DNA of 7,419 nt from positions 1-7,419 of the forward strand of contig JAEOTF010000551.1 in assembly GCA_016840025.1 (NCBI GenBank), given 5' to 3'. The notes beneath the pieces were generated by a model, which saw nothing but the letters and a program-made list of their open reading frames with translations, was not told where the DNA came from and did not search any database. A program made the translations under genes and the position numbers. The stretch comes from Candidatus Hodarchaeota archaeon. Lineage in GTDB: Archaea > Asgardarchaeota > Heimdallarchaeia > Hodarchaeales > YT1-039. Shown one piece after another: positions 6,273 to 7,419 of the stretch; position 1 is the stretch's first letter; each line of letters opens with the position of its first letter.

Positions 6273-7283
6273 TTGCCTTCAAATACAATAGAAACCTTTG
6301 GACTTACCAAAAGATTTACACGAAGAAAGAATCCACTAGTCAAAATCTTTTATTCAAAGAATGAAGACAGAGTTATCGCAGTTAACCAAGTGGATATTAA
6401 AGTTCGAAAAGGTGAAATTTTTGGTATTTTAGGCCCGAATGGTGCTGGCAAGACTACTTTAATCAAATTACTATGTACACTTCTTCTGCCAACTGAAGGG
6501 ACAGCACAAATTTGTGGATATGATATAATTAAAGAAGAATCAAGGGTAAAAGAACAAATAGCGTTGGTAACTGGTGAAGAAAGAAGTTTTTATTGGAGAT
6601 TAACTGGTAGACAAAATTTAATGTTTTTCGCAGCCCTTCAAAATTTACCAAAATCAAAAGTAAATAATCGTGTTGAAGAATTACTTAAAATTCTGGAACT
6701 CAATGAATTTGCAGATAAGAGATTTGATAGTTACTCTACAGGAATGAAACACAGATTTTCTATCGCAAGAGGGTTACTTACCGATCCTGAAGTACTATTT
6801 ATGGATGAACCAACACGGAGTTTAGATCCTAATGCGAGTTATCGGATAAGGAAGTTTGTTCAAGAAAAAATTGTAAAACAAAAAGAAAAGACGGTTTTTT
6901 TTGCTACTCATAACCTAAATGAAACCGCACAACTATGTGATAGAATAGCAATTATAAATAGAGGAGAAATTAAAGTCTGTGCAACTTTATCAAAACTTCA
7001 AAGCATGATTGAAGAACCATTTAGAATTATCTTAGAAGTTGAAAACTTTTCTTCTTCGCTCTTAGAAGAAATTAACTGTTTGGAAGGATTTATTGATTAC
7101 CAGTCGTCTCAGTCTTCTTCAAACATTTCAAAAATTGAAATAAAAGCTTCAGAAATTGACACAATTTTTCCTGAAATAATTAGCTTAATAACGAAGGCAA
7201 ATGGAAAAATCAAGTCTTGTGAAACTCAGCGCACAACTCTTGAAGAAATCTACCAAAAAATTACTAAAAATGAAGTGGCTTAA
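6273..7283 (+). CDS. ABC transporter ATP-binding protein (ABC-2 exporter type)
   Basis: This 336-residue ATPase energises an ABC exporter from the cytoplasmic face of the membrane. Visible motifs: Walker A GPNGAGKTT (54-62, Lys60), signature YSTGM (154-158) in place of LSGGQ, Walker B LFMDEP (175-180, catalytic Glu179), D-loop SLD (183-185) and H-loop His213 in ATHN. The segment GEERSFYWRLTGRQNL (101-116) marks a COG1131-type subfamily in which the usual Q-loop Gln is not obvious. The first part has a charged insertion (about residues 16-33) before the Walker A strand. Residues after about 230 form a C-terminal extension common in drug, lipid or peptide exporter ATPases. The TTG start is supported by GGGTGA. 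Its 3' end overlaps by 14 bases the start of an ABC-2-like membrane protein, its presumed partner. The substrate is not predictable from this sequence; the PqqD neighbour makes a peptide possible. Confidence 0.93.
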   Translation: MPSNTIETFGLTKRFTRRKNPLVKIFYSKNEDRVIAVNQVDIKVRKGEIFGILGPNGAGKTTLIKLLCTLLLPTEGTAQICGYDIIKEESRVKEQIALVTGEERSFYWRLTGRQNLMFFAALQNLPKSKVNNRVEELLKILELNEFADKRFDSYSTGMKHRFSIARGLLTDPEVLFMDEPTRSLDPNASYRIRKFVQEKIVKQKEKTVFFATHNLNETAQLCDRIAIINRGEIKVCATLSKLQSMIEEPFRIILEVENFSSSLLEEINCLEGFIDYQSSQSSSNISKIEIKASEIDTIFPEIISLITKANGKIKSCETQRTTLEEIYQKITKNEVA

Positions 7284-7419
7284 CTTGGGAATACAGAAGA
7301 GTTTGGCATTTTTGAAAAGAGATCTAATTATAACAACTAGTTATAGGTTCTTCTTTTTGCTTCAATTTGCTGGAATATTTCTGTATGTTCTAGTTTTCTA
7401 TTTTATTGCATTGTTATTC
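7270..7419 (+). CDS. Partial ABC-2 type permease, N-terminus
   Basis: From ATG at 7270 an open frame of 50 codons runs off the right edge. It reads MKWLNLGIQKSLAFLKRDLI, then a Tyr/Arg turn, then a strongly hydrophobic stretch (about residues 27-50, rich in Phe, Leu, Val, Ile). A short amphipathic start with LAFLKRDL followed by SYR and the first membrane helix is the usual opening of ABC-2 type permeases encoded next to COG1131-type ATPases. It overlaps the ATPase gene by 14 bases in another frame, which suggests translational coupling. A TTG at 7285 in the same frame is a possible alternative start. No clear SD is seen for either. Confidence 0.75.
   Translation, partial: MKWLNLGIQKSLAFLKRDLIITTSYRFFFLLQFAGIFLYVLVFYFIALLF

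Overview
The window looks archaeal. Support: AT-rich intergenic DNA with TATA-like boxes, two genes starting with TTG behind clear Shine-Dalgarno (SD) sequences, an oligo-T tract after a gene end, a signal-peptidase fold with the Ser/His dyad typical of archaea and eukaryotes, and a very large surface protein of Ig-like modules ending in a Gly/Asp-rich linker and one C-terminal membrane helix. That last architecture is common in archaea, including Asgard lineages, but the exact lineage cannot be fixed from this sequence. No rRNA, tRNA, CRISPR array or transposase is visible.

Layout. Positions 1-922 carry two minus-strand genes. The promoter-proximal one (365-922) is a small S24/S26 signal-peptidase-like protein without an obvious N-terminal membrane anchor. 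Behind it, cut by the window edge (1-337), is the N-terminal part of a protein that resembles the HPr-kinase-like (HprK-related) proteins often found beside PqqD genes. A divergent intergenic region (923-1114) holds candidate promoters for both directions and a perfect 12-bp palindrome just before the SD of the next gene. The plus-strand gene at 1115-5827 encodes a 1570-residue modular exported protein: N-terminal hydrophobic segment, Ig-like domain, a CBM9-like carbohydrate-binding domain, further beta-sandwich modules, four tandem repeats of about 115-118 residues, more Ig-like domains, a Gly/Asp linker, a last Ig/invasin-like domain and a C-terminal membrane helix. Only 24 bases later comes a stand-alone PqqD-family protein (5852-6121). 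After a 151-base gap with a T-rich terminator-like tract, an ABC-type ATPase (6273-7283) overlaps by 14 bases the start of its probable ABC-2 permease partner (7270 to the window end).

How they may fit together. An S26-like protease, an HprK-like protein and a stand-alone PqqD (RiPP recognition element fold) is a combination known from peptide-modification loci such as lasso peptide clusters, and an ABC exporter is a common companion. Here they surround a giant carbohydrate-binding-type surface protein. The most interesting reading is an archaeal peptide-maturation or export locus, possibly tied to the cell surface, but no precursor peptide gene is visible and the functional link is inference from gene order.
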